DNA of 64,000 nucleotides from CAVZCK01 sp963798805 (GTDB taxonomy: Bacteria; Pseudomonadota; Alphaproteobacteria; Rhizobiales; Rhodomicrobiaceae): NCBI GenBank assembly GCA_963798805.1, contig CAWCVC010000015.1, positions 357,155 through 421,154 on the forward strand, in the 5' to 3' direction. Below, one piece after another: positions 27,590 to 35,905 of this stretch. Each line of letters begins with the position of its first letter. Position 1 is the stretch's first letter. The notes under the pieces are model-generated. The model did not search any database. It saw only the letters and a list, made by a program, of their open reading frames with translations, and had not been told where the DNA came from. A program made the position numbers and the translations under genes.

Positions 27590-29095
27590 ATGACCGGGCT
27601 CGATCATTTCCTCCAGGCGCTTCAGGGCTTTCTCGGCTTCGACACCGTCATTAACGTCTTCGGCGCCACTTTCGTCGGCATCGTCATCGGCGCGCTGCCG
27701 GGCCTCACCGCGACCATGGGCGTCGCCCTGTTGACGACGCTCACCTATTCCATGCCGGCCGATCAGGCGATGCTGGTGCTGATCTGTATCTATGTCGGCG
27801 CCATCTATGGCGGCAGCCGCTCCGCCATTCTGCTCAACATCCCCGGCACGCCCGCCAATGCCGCAACCACCATGGACGGCTTTCCGCTCGCGAAAAGCGG
27901 CCGGGCGGGCTATGCCATGGGCATCGCCACCACCGCCTCCGCCATCGGCACACTGATCGGCATTTTCTTTCTCATCCTCCTGGCGCCGACACTGGCGGAA
28001 TTCGCGCTGCGCTTCCAGAGCTATGAATATTTCTGGCTGGCGGTGTTTGGCATCGTCATTGCCGGCCTGATGACCGCCGCGGCCGATCCGCTAAAGGGGT
28101 GGATCGCCGGCGTGCTCGGCCTGCTCGCAGCCATGGTCGGCCAAGAATCCATCCACGCCTATGAGCGTTTCTCCTTCGGCTCGACTGAGCTCGCCGGCGG
28201 CTTCGCGCTGATCCCGGTTCTCGTCGGCGTCTTCGGCCTGGCGGAGGTGCTGACGGTGATGCGCAACGCCCCCGCCGTGCTGGCGACGACGATGGTCGAC
28301 CGTGTCGTGCCGAGCCTCGCCGATATCTGGCGCTACAAGCGGACCATCATCCGCTCAGGCGTGCTGGGCACCGGCATCGGCATCATTCCCGGCGTCGGCG
28401 AGGATATCGGCGCCTGGGTATCCTATGCCGCCGCCAAGCGGGCGAGCGCCGAGAGCGAAAAGTTCGGCAAGGGCTCCGTCGAAGGGCTGATGGCCGCAGA
28501 GACCGGCAACAACGCAGCCATTCCCGGCGCCATCATTCCCGTGCTGACGCTCGCCATCCCTGGCTCAGCGCCGGCTGCGGTGCTGCTCGCTGCCATGCTG
28601 ATCCACGGCATCCGCCCTGGCCCGCTGATCATGCAGGAGACGCCGGAATTCGTGTACAGCGTCGTCATCATGCTGACGCTGGCGACCGCGGCGATGTGGG
28701 TGCTCGGCATGCTGCTGACGCGCCCGCTGCTCTATGTGCTGCGCGTGCCGCGCTGGATCATGATGCCGATCGTCTTTGTCCTCTGCGTCATCGGCCCTTA
28801 TGCGATTACCGAGCGCCTATTCGATGTCTGGGTGATGTTCGGCTTCGGCATTCTCGGCTTCGTGCTGCGCGAGATGCGCTTTCCGATGGCACCCCTGGTG
28901 CTCGGTCTCATCCTCGGCGATCTGCTCGACAAGAATCTGCGCCGCGCGCTGACGCTGTCGGACGGCGATCTGACCCCCTTCTTCACCCGGCCGATCAGCG
29001 CCGTCCTGTGGATCATCACCCTATTGCTGATCCTCAGCGCCATTCCGCCCGTGCGCCGTTTGATCGGCCGCGCCGTTAGGTGGAGGCCCATATGA
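27590..29095 (+). CDS. tctA: Tripartite tricarboxylate transporter large membrane subunit
   Basis: This protein of about 501 residues (a GTG at 27578 would add four) has twelve or so membrane helices. It carries the TctA hallmarks GIVIGALPGLTATMGVALLT near the N-terminus, YGGSRSAILLNIPGTPANAA, and GIIPGVGEDIGAWVSYAAAK with AAETGNNAAIPGAIIPVLTL in the second half. It forms the sodium- or proton-coupled channel fed by TctC. Its stop overlaps the ATG of the TetR gene (ATGA). Confidence 0.92.
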   Translation: MTGLDHFLQALQGFLGFDTVINVFGATFVGIVIGALPGLTATMGVALLTTLTYSMPADQAMLVLICIYVGAIYGGSRSAILLNIPGTPANAATTMDGFPLAKSGRAGYAMGIATTASAIGTLIGIFFLILLAPTLAEFALRFQSYEYFWLAVFGIVIAGLMTAAADPLKGWIAGVLGLLAAMVGQESIHAYERFSFGSTELAGGFALIPVLVGVFGLAEVLTVMRNAPAVLATTMVDRVVPSLADIWRYKRTIIRSGVLGTGIGIIPGVGEDIGAWVSYAAAKRASAESEKFGKGSVEGLMAAETGNNAAIPGAIIPVLTLAIPGSAPAAVLLAAMLIHGIRPGPLIMQETPEFVYSVVIMLTLATAAMWVLGMLLTRPLLYVLRVPRWIMMPIVFVLCVIGPYAITERLFDVWVMFGFGILGFVLREMRFPMAPLVLGLILGDLLDKNLRRALTLSDGDLTPFFTRPISAVLWIITLLLILSAIPPVRRLIGRAVRWRPI

Positions 29096-29751
29096 CGGCG
29101 CCTGCGATTCCTCCGGCTTCGCAGCCGGCCGCTCGCCGGCCGCGCGACAGCGCAGCGACGGCCGCCGCGATCCTCGCAGCCGCTTACAAGGAGTTCGCTT
29201 CGTGCGGCTTTGCCGGGGGCCGCATAGACCGGATCGCCGAGCGCGCCCAGGTCAACAAGGCAATGATCTATCACCATTACGGCAGCAAGGAAGGGCTGTT
29301 CCTAGCTGTGCTGGAACGCGCCTATGAGCGCGCCCGCTCGCCGGAGCAGAAGCTGCATCTCGACGAGATCGAGCCGCGCGAGGCAATGAAGCGGCTGGTT
29401 GAATTCACCTTCGACAGCTTCGTGAAGGACCGCAGCTTCATCAAGCTCTTGAACGATGAAAATCTCTATGGCGCGGTGCATCTGAAACAGTCGAAGCGCA
29501 TCGCCGAGATGCACTCGCCGCTGCTCGCGACCATGCGCAAGATCCTGGCGCGCGGCGCGGCCGAAGGCGTGTTCCGCGCCGATTTCGACCCGATGCAGAC
29601 CTGGATCTCCATCGCGGCCGTGAGCTACTTTTACTTTTCGAATATCAATACGCTCTCGACCATCTTCAGCCGCGACTTCGATACGGAGGAGGCGCATGTG
29701 CTCCGACGCAAACATGTGGTCGAGCTGATCCTTTCGGCCCTAAAGCCCTGA
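29092..29751 (+). CDS. TetR-family transcriptional regulator
   Basis: This 219-residue protein starts at an ATG overlapping the tctA stop, with GGAGG upstream. The N-terminal HTH is FAGGRIDRIAERAQVNKAMI followed by YHHYGSKEGLF. The C-terminal ligand domain ends VLRRKHVVELILSALKP. It belongs to the RutR/AcrR-like group. It is probably the local repressor of the transport and catabolic genes, with the palindrome at 25867-25880 a likely operator. The effector is unknown. Confidence 0.88.
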   Translation: MTAPAIPPASQPAARRPRDSAATAAAILAAAYKEFASCGFAGGRIDRIAERAQVNKAMIYHHYGSKEGLFLAVLERAYERARSPEQKLHLDEIEPREAMKRLVEFTFDSFVKDRSFIKLLNDENLYGAVHLKQSKRIAEMHSPLLATMRKILARGAAEGVFRADFDPMQTWISIAAVSYFYFSNINTLSTIFSRDFDTEEAHVLRRKHVVELILSALKP

Positions 29752-29789
29752 CGGCGGCACCGAGGCAGGCGCCAATCGGAGATGAGACG

Positions 29790-30941
29790 ATGACGACGAG
29801 ACGGCTCGGAATTGTGATGCACGGCGTGACCGGGCGAATGGGCATGAACCAGCATCTGATCCGCTCCATCGCCGCGATCCGCCGTGAGGGTGGCGTCGCC
29901 CTCAGGAACGGCGACCGCGTCATGCCGGAGCCGATCCTGGTCGGTCGCAACGGGCCCAAGCTCGCCGAGCTTGCCGAGACGCATGGGATCGCGCGCTGGA
30001 CAACCGATCTCGACGCCGCGCTTGCCGATCCGGAGGATACCGTCTTCTTCGATGCCGCGACGACGCAGATGCGCCCGAGCCTGCTCGCCAAGGCGATCGA
30101 GGCGGGCAAGCATGTCTATTGCGAGAAGCCGGTGGCCACCACGCTGGCCGAGGCACTCGCCATCGCCCGGCGGGCTAAGGCGGCGGGCATCAAGCATGGC
30201 GTAGTGCAGGACAAGCTGTTCCTGCCCGGGCTGCGCAAGCTGAAGATGCTGATCGATGCCGGCTTTTTTGGGCGCATTCTGTCGGTCCGCGGAGAGTTCG
30301 GCTATTGGGTGTTCGAAGGTGATCTGCAGCCGATCCAGCGGCCGTCCTGGAACTACCGTGCCGAGGACGGCGGCGGCATCATACTCGATATGATCTGCCA
30401 CTGGCGCTATGTGCTGGACAACATTTTCGGCGACGTGCGCTCGGTCTCCTGTCTCGGCGCGACGCATATTCTTGAGCGCTGGGACGAGAATGGCGAAAAG
30501 TATAAAGCCACGGCAGAGGATGCCGCCTACGGAACCTTCGAGCTCGACGGCGGCATTGTCGCGCAGATCAACAGCTCCTGGACGACGCGGGTGCGCCGCG
30601 ACGACCTCGTCACCTTCCATGTCGACGGCACGCATGGCTCGGCGGTGGCCGGGCTGACCGATGTGGTGACGCAGTCGCGCGTGAACACGCCGAAGCCGGT
30701 CTGGAACCCGGATATCAAGCAGCCGATCGACTTCTTCGCCGGCTGGCAGAATGTGCCCGACTACGCCGTGTTCGACAACGGCTTCAAGGTGCAGTGGGAG
30801 GCGTTCATCCGGCATGTTGCGGATGGCGAGCCGTTCAAATGGGACCTTGTCGAAGGCGCGAAGGGCGTGCAGCTCGTCGAATGCGCGCTGGAGAGCTGGC
30901 GGGAGCGACGTTGGATCGACATTCCGCCCCTCGAGATTTGA
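29790..30941 (+). CDS. Gfo/Idh/MocA-family oxidoreductase (second)
   Basis: This 383-residue enzyme begins MTTRRLGIVMHGVTGRMGMN, an atypical Rossmann loop, with EKPVATTLAEALAIARRAKA as the family motif (about residue 115). The C-terminal domain includes GGGIILDMICHWRYVLDNIF, with the His of the catalytic region. GGAG lies before the ATG. It precedes the DUF993 gene by 15 bases, so the two and the following isomerase form one unit. Members of this set are often found together in Rhizobiales; the reaction here is probably oxidation of a sugar or cyclitol hydroxyl. Confidence 0.88.
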   Translation: MTTRRLGIVMHGVTGRMGMNQHLIRSIAAIRREGGVALRNGDRVMPEPILVGRNGPKLAELAETHGIARWTTDLDAALADPEDTVFFDAATTQMRPSLLAKAIEAGKHVYCEKPVATTLAEALAIARRAKAAGIKHGVVQDKLFLPGLRKLKMLIDAGFFGRILSVRGEFGYWVFEGDLQPIQRPSWNYRAEDGGGIILDMICHWRYVLDNIFGDVRSVSCLGATHILERWDENGEKYKATAEDAAYGTFELDGGIVAQINSSWTTRVRRDDLVTFHVDGTHGSAVAGLTDVVTQSRVNTPKPVWNPDIKQPIDFFAGWQNVPDYAVFDNGFKVQWEAFIRHVADGEPFKWDLVEGAKGVQLVECALESWRERRWIDIPPLEI

Positions 30942-30956
30942 GAAAGCGGTGATGCC

Positions 30957-32156
30957 ATGGATGCTGTCGCCAAATCCGCTCTGACCATCGACCTGCCGGC
31001 GCAGGATGGCAGCCTGCAAAGCTTCGCGCTGTCGGAGCCGCGCGATTTTCCGGCAAGGCCGGCGCGATCGTTCAACCGCATCGCCTATTCCGCGGCCCAC
31101 GTCGTCGCCGATGCGCGCGCCGATATCGATCCCTGGATTGGCTGCGCGCTCGACTGGGACGCAACCATCGCCTTCCGTGAGCATCTCTGGGATCTCGGCA
31201 TGGGGGTTGCCGAGGCGATGGACACCGCGCAGCGCGGCATGGGGCTAGACTGGCCGACCTCGCTGGAGCTGATCACGCGCGCCGTGGCAGCGCGCAAAGC
31301 CTATGAAGCGCGGACCGGGCGGACCGCTCTGATCGCATGCGGTGCGGGTACGGATCATCTCGCACCGGAAGACGCTCGCTCCATTGACGACGTCATCCGC
31401 GCCTATGAGGACCAGATGGCGGCGATCGAAAAGGCCGGCGGTCGTCTGATCCTGATGGCGAGCCGGGCGCTGGCGAAGGTCGCCCACTCGCCCGCCGACT
31501 ATGAGACGGTCTACGACCGCGTGCTCACCCAGGCAAAGGAACCTGTGATCATCCACTGGCTCGGCGAGATGTTCGACCCGGCGCTCGCCAGCTATTGGGG
31601 CAATGCCGACCACTACGCGGCGATGGACACGGCGCTTGCCGTCATCAATTCCCATGCGGCCAAGGTCGACGGCGTGAAGATCTCGCTGCTCGACAAGGAC
31701 AAAGAGATAGCTATACGCCGCTGCCTCGCTCCGGGCGTGCGCATGTATACGGGCGACGATTTCAACTATGCGGAGCTGATCGGCGGCGGCGATCAGGGCC
31801 ATAGCGATGCCCTGCTTGGCATTTTCGATGCCATCGCGCCGGCCGCTTCGGCGGCGCTTTCGGCGCTGGCCGGCGGCGACCGCGCCGGTTTCGAGGAGAT
31901 CCTCGCGCCGACCGTGCCGCTCTCGCGCCACATCTTCCATGCGCCGACCCGCTTCTACAAAACGGGGGTCGTGTTCATGGCCTATCTCAATGGCCTGCAG
32001 GACCATTTCGTCATGGTGGGCGGGCAGCAAAGCGCCCGTTCGATCCTGCATCTCGCCGAGTTGTTCCGCCTGGCGGACCGGGCAGGGCTGCTTCGCGATC
32101 CGGAACTGGCGCGTAGCCGCATGGCCGCCGTTCTGGCTGTGCACGGGATCGGCTGA
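30957..32156 (+). CDS. DUF993 protein, dihydrodipicolinate synthase-like aldolase
   Basis: This 399-residue protein has the TIM-barrel pattern of class I lyases: TALIACGAGTDHLAPED, then KEPVIIHWLGEMFDPALASY and the probable Schiff-base lysine in AAKVDGVKISLLDKDKE (about K241). The DUF993 family is related to DapA-type aldolases but longer. It would cleave or form a carbon-carbon bond on a keto-acid or keto-sugar. Its last base is shared with the next ATG (overlapping TGATG), so they are co-translated. Confidence 0.85.
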   Translation: MDAVAKSALTIDLPAQDGSLQSFALSEPRDFPARPARSFNRIAYSAAHVVADARADIDPWIGCALDWDATIAFREHLWDLGMGVAEAMDTAQRGMGLDWPTSLELITRAVAARKAYEARTGRTALIACGAGTDHLAPEDARSIDDVIRAYEDQMAAIEKAGGRLILMASRALAKVAHSPADYETVYDRVLTQAKEPVIIHWLGEMFDPALASYWGNADHYAAMDTALAVINSHAAKVDGVKISLLDKDKEIAIRRCLAPGVRMYTGDDFNYAELIGGGDQGHSDALLGIFDAIAPAASAALSALAGGDRAGFEEILAPTVPLSRHIFHAPTRFYKTGVVFMAYLNGLQDHFVMVGGQQSARSILHLAELFRLADRAGLLRDPELARSRMAAVLAVHGIG

Positions 32157-33019
32157 TGCGCGATTTCTCCGGCGATTACGAAGCGCTGTCGATCAACACC
32201 GCGACGGTCCGCAATCAGGCGCCGCTCGATGAAATCATCGAGGCCTGCGCCCGTCGGGATATCCGCATAATCAGCCCCTGGCGCGATCAGGTCCACGCCG
32301 TGGGCCTCGAAAAGATAGCGGCGCAGCTTCGCGATACCGGCATCACGCTGTCGGGCTATTGCCGGGGCGGCTTCTTTCCGGCAGCCGACAAGACTGGTCT
32401 CGAAGCGGCGCTCGAGGATAATCGCCGCGCCATCGATGAAGCGAAGACGCTCGGCAGTCCGTGCCTGGTGCTGGTGGTGGGATCGCTACCCGGCGCGCTG
32501 GAGGGCAGGCCGGCATACAAGGACATCGCTCTGTCGCGTGCCCAGGTCTTCGACGGCATTGCGGCGACGCTCGACTATGCGCGCAAGGCCCGGATGCCGC
32601 TCGCCATCGAGCCGCTGCATCCGATGCAGGCGGCGGACCGCGCCTGTATCAATACACTTGAGCAGGCACTCGACATCTGCGATGCGCTCGATCCGGACCA
32701 TACCGGCATTCTGGGCGTGGCGGCCGATGTTTATCATATCTGGTGGGACCCGAAGCTCAGCTCCCAGATCGCCCGAGCCGGGCGTGAGCGCCTGCTCGCT
32801 TTTCATGTCTGCGACTGGTTGTTGCCGACGCGCGACCTGCTCAACGATCGCGGCATGATGGGCGACGGCATCATCGAGCTGCGTAAGATCCGCAGTTGGA
32901 TGGAGGCAGCCGGCTATAGCGGCGCCGCCGAGGTCGAAATCTTTTCGGAGAGCTGGTGGGCGCGCCCGATGGGCGAGGTGCTCGACACCTGCATCGAGCG
33001 CCATAAATCTGCCGTCTGA
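32156..33019 (+). CDS. Sugar phosphate isomerase/epimerase-like TIM-barrel protein
   Basis: This 287-residue protein belongs to the xylose-isomerase-like TIM-barrel family (AP_endonuc_2). Metal-site segments are MPLAIEPLHPMQAADRACIN (Glu), GVAADVYHIWWDPKLSSQ (Asp and His), AFHVCDWLLPTRDLLNDRGM (His, Asp) and SGAAEVEIFSESWW (Glu). Such proteins epimerise or isomerise ketoses, or dehydrate 3-keto sugars and inosose. Overlap with the DUF993 gene suggests consecutive steps in one pathway. Confidence 0.88.
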   Translation: MRDFSGDYEALSINTATVRNQAPLDEIIEACARRDIRIISPWRDQVHAVGLEKIAAQLRDTGITLSGYCRGGFFPAADKTGLEAALEDNRRAIDEAKTLGSPCLVLVVGSLPGALEGRPAYKDIALSRAQVFDGIAATLDYARKARMPLAIEPLHPMQAADRACINTLEQALDICDALDPDHTGILGVAADVYHIWWDPKLSSQIARAGRERLLAFHVCDWLLPTRDLLNDRGMMGDGIIELRKIRSWMEAAGYSGAAEVEIFSESWWARPMGEVLDTCIERHKSAV

Positions 33020-33166
33020 CCCCGAGCGCCTTGCTGGGCCTGCCGCCCAGGCGCGGTCCTGCAGATGCGGATCGATTTCGTGGAGCCGATTGCCCTGGAC
33101 ATAGGGCGAGCGGAACCCCAGCTTGGAAAGGTCTCTGACAACAGCTTTCCCGATAGGATGAGATCA

Positions 33167-34024
33167 ATGACCGACGACACGCCTGTATGGTTCATCACCG
33201 GTTGCTCCACCGGCTTCGGCCACGAACTCGCGAAAGCCGTCCTGGCGCGCGGCTGGCGGGCCGTGCCGACTGCGCGCAGGCCGGAACAGCTTTCCGCGCT
33301 CGTGGAGGGCCGTGAGGACCGCGCGCTGCCGCTCCAACTCGACGTGACCGACACCGCGATGATCGAAAAAGCCGTGGCGGCGGCCGAGGCGCGTTTCGGC
33401 CGGATCGACGTTCTGGTGAACAATGCCGGCTATGGCTATCTGGCGGCGATCGAAGAAGGCGAGGACGAAGGCGTCCGCAGGATGTTCGAGACGAATGTCT
33501 TCGGGCTGATCGCGCTGACCAAACGCGTGCTTCCCGGCATGCGGGCGCGGCGGCGCGGGCAAATCGTCAATATCTCCTCGATCGGTGGGCTGCTCGCCCG
33601 TGCGAGCGGCGGCTACTACAGCGCCACCAAATTCGCCGTCGAGGCCCTGTCGGAATCGCTCTCGCGCGAGGTTGCGCCGCTCGGGATCAAGGTCACCATC
33701 GTCGAGCCCGGACCGTTCCGTACCGACTGGGGCGGCCGCTCACTCCTCGAGTCGGCGATCAAGATCGAGGACTATGCCGAAAGCGCCGGTAAGCGGCGCG
33801 AGGAAATTCGCGGCAACTCAGGCAAGCAGGTCGGCGATCCGGCCCGGGGCGCCGAAGCGATTATCAAGGCTGTCAAGGCGGATGAGCCGCCGCTTCGCCT
33901 CTTGCTCGGCGCACCCGCATTGAAGCTGGCTTATGACAGGCTGGATGCATTGCGTGCGAATTTCGACGCATGGCGGGAGACGACCCTCAGCGCCGACTAC
34001 CCGGAGTTTCAGAAGAAGCTTTGA
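33167..34024 (+). CDS. Short-chain dehydrogenase/reductase
   Basis: This 285-residue classical SDR has the cofactor site TGCSTGFGHELAKAVLARGW (residues 11-30), the NNAGYGY motif, catalytic Ser in IVNISSIGGLL and the YSATK active site. The Arg after strand 2 (PTARRPEQL) favours NADP(H). The protein resembles the group annotated as oxidoreductases of unknown substrate. It lies 147 bases after the isomerase gene in the same direction and may belong to the pathway or be separate. The upstream frame from 33065 is less likely the start. Confidence 0.88.
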   Translation: MTDDTPVWFITGCSTGFGHELAKAVLARGWRAVPTARRPEQLSALVEGREDRALPLQLDVTDTAMIEKAVAAAEARFGRIDVLVNNAGYGYLAAIEEGEDEGVRRMFETNVFGLIALTKRVLPGMRARRRGQIVNISSIGGLLARASGGYYSATKFAVEALSESLSREVAPLGIKVTIVEPGPFRTDWGGRSLLESAIKIEDYAESAGKRREEIRGNSGKQVGDPARGAEAIIKAVKADEPPLRLLLGAPALKLAYDRLDALRANFDAWRETTLSADYPEFQKKL

Positions 34025-34142
34025 GGATTGCCGCCTTCGGCGTGAGCGCCTCAGCCGACGGTCCTGGATCGGCCGCCGAAACGCTCAGCGGCGGCCATCA
34101 TTCTGAGTCCCGGCGCTGGCGAATTTCTTACGCACCAGCCTG

Positions 34143-34245
34143 GAGCGGGATGAGGAAAAGTGGGAACCGGTTTCGCTCGCATCCGCTCAAACCAGCTGAA
34201 ATCGATCGCTGTTATGATTTCGGATTGAATCAATCCAAAATCATC
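34143..34245. repeat. Rhizobiales-type intergenic palindromes
   Basis: GAGCGGGATG (34143-34152) pairs with CATCC-GCTC (34180-34188) to form a long hairpin. A second, ATGATTT...GATTGAATCAATC...AAAATCAT, follows at about 34214-34245. Both resemble short dispersed repeats widespread in Rhizobiales intergenic DNA. The pair lies between the convergent SDR and nsrR-like genes and may end both transcripts. Confidence 0.65.
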
Positions 34246-34651
34246 GTGATCTGGGATAAGCACATTCCGCCAACGTGGTTCCATCCAGCTCCGCGAAGAA
34301 AGCTTCGCGCGCTGCGGCAAGCCGGGCTTTCAGACGGCATCGCGGCGTCAAGGCGCATGTGCCGCCGTCGGATCGGAAGCATTCGACCAGCGGATAGCGC
34401 AACTCAAGTGCTCTCACAATCTCGCCAATGGTGATGCTCTCGGAGGATCGGGCAAGGCGAAATCCGCCGCCCGATCCACGCTGCGTCACGACGAAACCGG
34501 TAGCGGCGAGATTGCCGACGATCTTCATCAGGTGATTGCGGGAAAGGCCGAATTCCCGCGCAATTTCGTCGGTCGTGAAGCTCCGCTCGGGGTCCCCAGC
34601 CAGCCGCATCAGCGCGCGCAATCCGAAGTCCGTGAAGGTTGTGAGTTGCAT
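34241..34651 (-). CDS. nsrR: Rrf2-family regulator, NsrR-like nitric-oxide sensor
   Basis: This 136-residue protein begins MQLTTFTDFGLRALMRLAGD with a winged helix (TTDEIAREFGLSRNHLMKIV, residues about 26-45). It has three cysteines spaced C-x7-C-x5-C (ECFRSDGGTCALTPRC, about 89-104), the iron-sulfur ligands of NsrR. NsrR represses NO-detoxification genes until NO destroys the cluster. It is divergent from the truncated haemoglobin gene, an expected target, with a palindrome in between. Confidence 0.85.
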   Translation of the reverse strand: MQLTTFTDFGLRALMRLAGDPERSFTTDEIAREFGLSRNHLMKIVGNLAATGFVVTQRGSGGGFRLARSSESITIGEIVRALELRYPLVECFRSDGGTCALTPRCRLKARLAAAREAFFAELDGTTLAECAYPRSR

Positions 34652-34698
34652 GCTCCAATCCCGATATGCATTGGCAATCGCCAGAGGTTATGGTAATA

Positions 34699-34713
34699 GG
34701 TATATGAAATACC
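34699..34713. promoter_or_regulatory. Probable NsrR-type operator upstream of the haemoglobin gene
   Basis: GGTAT-ATGAA-ATACC is an inverted repeat with the AT-rich centre of NsrR sites. It lies 15 bases before the haemoglobin start and 48 bases from the nsrR-like start. A second motif, GATATGCATTGG, lies near 34663. Assignment rests on position and pattern only. Confidence 0.5.
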
Positions 34714-34727
34714 GATTAGAGGCAATA

Positions 34728-35207
34728 ATGACGCCAGCAGAGCGAAGAGCGCGGATAACGGCCGAGATTGTGGAGCGCACCGGGATCGATGAAGCGATGA
34801 TCGGCAAGGTCGTCCGCGCGTTCTATGCAAAGGCTCGCGAGGACGAGTTGCTCAGCCCCGTCTTTGCCGCGCATATCGCCGACTGGGACCCCCATCTTGA
34901 GCGCATGTGCGGCTTCTGGTCTTCGGTTGCCCTGCTCACAGGGCGCTATCATGGGCGGCCGATGGAAAAGCATCTGCCTTTGCCGGTCGATGCACAGCAT
35001 TTCGACCGCTGGCTCGCTCTCTTCGAGGAAACCGTGCGTAACCTCTGCCCCGAAGCCGCCGCCGAGCACTTCATCGAGCGGGCGCGCCGTATTGCCGAAA
35101 GCCTGGAGATCGGCATCGCCGGCCGGCATGGCGTGCTGCTGCTCAAGGGGGAGCGGTTCAGGCCGCGGGATACCGGCGGCGCGTTGACACGACTCGCCGG
35201 AGCATAA
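34728..35207 (+). CDS. Group III truncated haemoglobin
   Basis: The ATG at 34728 gives 159 residues of the TrHb3 class: VVRAFYAKAREDELLSPVFA, then HLERMCGFWSSVALLTGRYH and the proximal-His segment QHFDRWLALFEETV (about H91). Group III globins bind oxygen and NO and are linked to NO resistance and microaerobic metabolism. A longer frame from 34536 crosses the nsrR-like gene and is rejected. It is followed 11 bases later by a PAS-protein gene, probably in one transcript. Confidence 0.88.
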   Translation: MTPAERRARITAEIVERTGIDEAMIGKVVRAFYAKAREDELLSPVFAAHIADWDPHLERMCGFWSSVALLTGRYHGRPMEKHLPLPVDAQHFDRWLALFEETVRNLCPEAAAEHFIERARRIAESLEIGIAGRHGVLLLKGERFRPRDTGGALTRLAGA

Positions 35208-35218
35208 GGAGCTACCGA

Positions 35219-35761
35219 ATGGCAAACGAAGAGGACCGGGATGAGGAATGCTATGCGTCTCCGCCCTGCTTCATGCATGAGCTGGACCCCACCTATCTCG
35301 GCTTTCCGGCAGAGGCCGACACGCAGCAGCGAAACGACGTAACGGCTCCCAACGACGAGCTTGCCCGTCTCGGACTGGCAGTCATCCGGACAATTCCCGA
35401 TGCCGTCATCTACGCCGACCGCGAGGGCGTCATTCGTTTCTGGAACGCCGGTGCGACGCGGATCTTCGGCTTTTCCGAAGACGAGGCCATCGGCCAGTCC
35501 CTCGACCTCATCATCCCCGAGCGGCTGCGCAAGCGGCATTGGGACGGATACCGTCAGATGATGGAGACCGGGCAGGGGCTGCATGGGCCGGCTGACCTGC
35601 TTGCGGTCCCCGCCATGGGCAAATCCGGCGAGGCGCTGTCCATCCAGTTTACCGTGACGCCAATCCATGACGCGGATGGGGGCCTCGTGGGCATTGCCGC
35701 GGTTCTGCGCGACGTAACCGCAACCTTCCAGGAGCTGAAACGTCTGCGTGCTCGCAGCTAG
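35219..35761 (+). CDS. PAS-domain protein with a Cys/His-containing N-terminal segment
   Basis: This 180-residue protein has AAGGAG before its ATG. Residues 1-32 carry the unusual motif ECYASPPCFMHELDPTYLGF. Residues about 48-170 form one PAS domain (VIRTIPDAVIYADREGVIRF WNAGATRIFGFSEDEAIGQS), ending RDVTATFQELKRLRARS. There is no kinase or cyclase output domain, so it may be a stand-alone sensor or haem/redox binding protein. It is coupled to the haemoglobin gene, which suggests a role in NO or oxygen response. The N-terminal segment's function is unknown. Confidence 0.82.
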   Translation: MANEEDRDEECYASPPCFMHELDPTYLGFPAEADTQQRNDVTAPNDELARLGLAVIRTIPDAVIYADREGVIRFWNAGATRIFGFSEDEAIGQSLDLIIPERLRKRHWDGYRQMMETGQGLHGPADLLAVPAMGKSGEALSIQFTVTPIHDADGGLVGIAAVLRDVTATFQELKRLRARS

Positions 35762-35835
35762 TGTGGCGTCTCGCAATTGCCTTTCAATTTCGCGGCAGCC
35801 TCAATAAGGCAATTGCGAGACTAAAGCCACACTAG
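35758..35835. repeat. 78-bp inverted-repeat unit after the PAS gene
   Basis: CTAGTGTGGC...TCTCGCAATTGCCTT pairs with AAGGCAATTGCGAGA...GCCACACTAG, about 25 bp per arm with small mismatches. The PAS gene's TAG stop is in the first bases. The ends starting CTAG and the lack of any gene suggest a small palindromic or MITE-like unit; it could also end transcription. Confidence 0.7.
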
Positions 35836-35862
35836 AAACCATGAGTTTTCAGCAAAAAGGCG

Positions 35863-35892
35863 AGTGGTTCGAAGCGTTAGATTCGAACCACT
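35863..35892. terminator. Hairpin between convergent PAS and Crp/Fnr genes
   Basis: AGTGGTTCGAA and TTCGAACCACT form a perfect 11-bp stem around an 8-base loop, 14 bases beyond the stop of the regulator gene. There is no T-run on the plus side, so termination is only plausible. It is not a tRNA. Confidence 0.5.
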
Positions 35893-35905
35893 AAGCGATC
35901 GTGCC

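Noticed and set aside
35863..35892. TTCGAA-containing sequence resembling a tRNA T-arm
   Set aside because: It is a simple hairpin; no acceptor, D or anticodon arms can be drawn around it.
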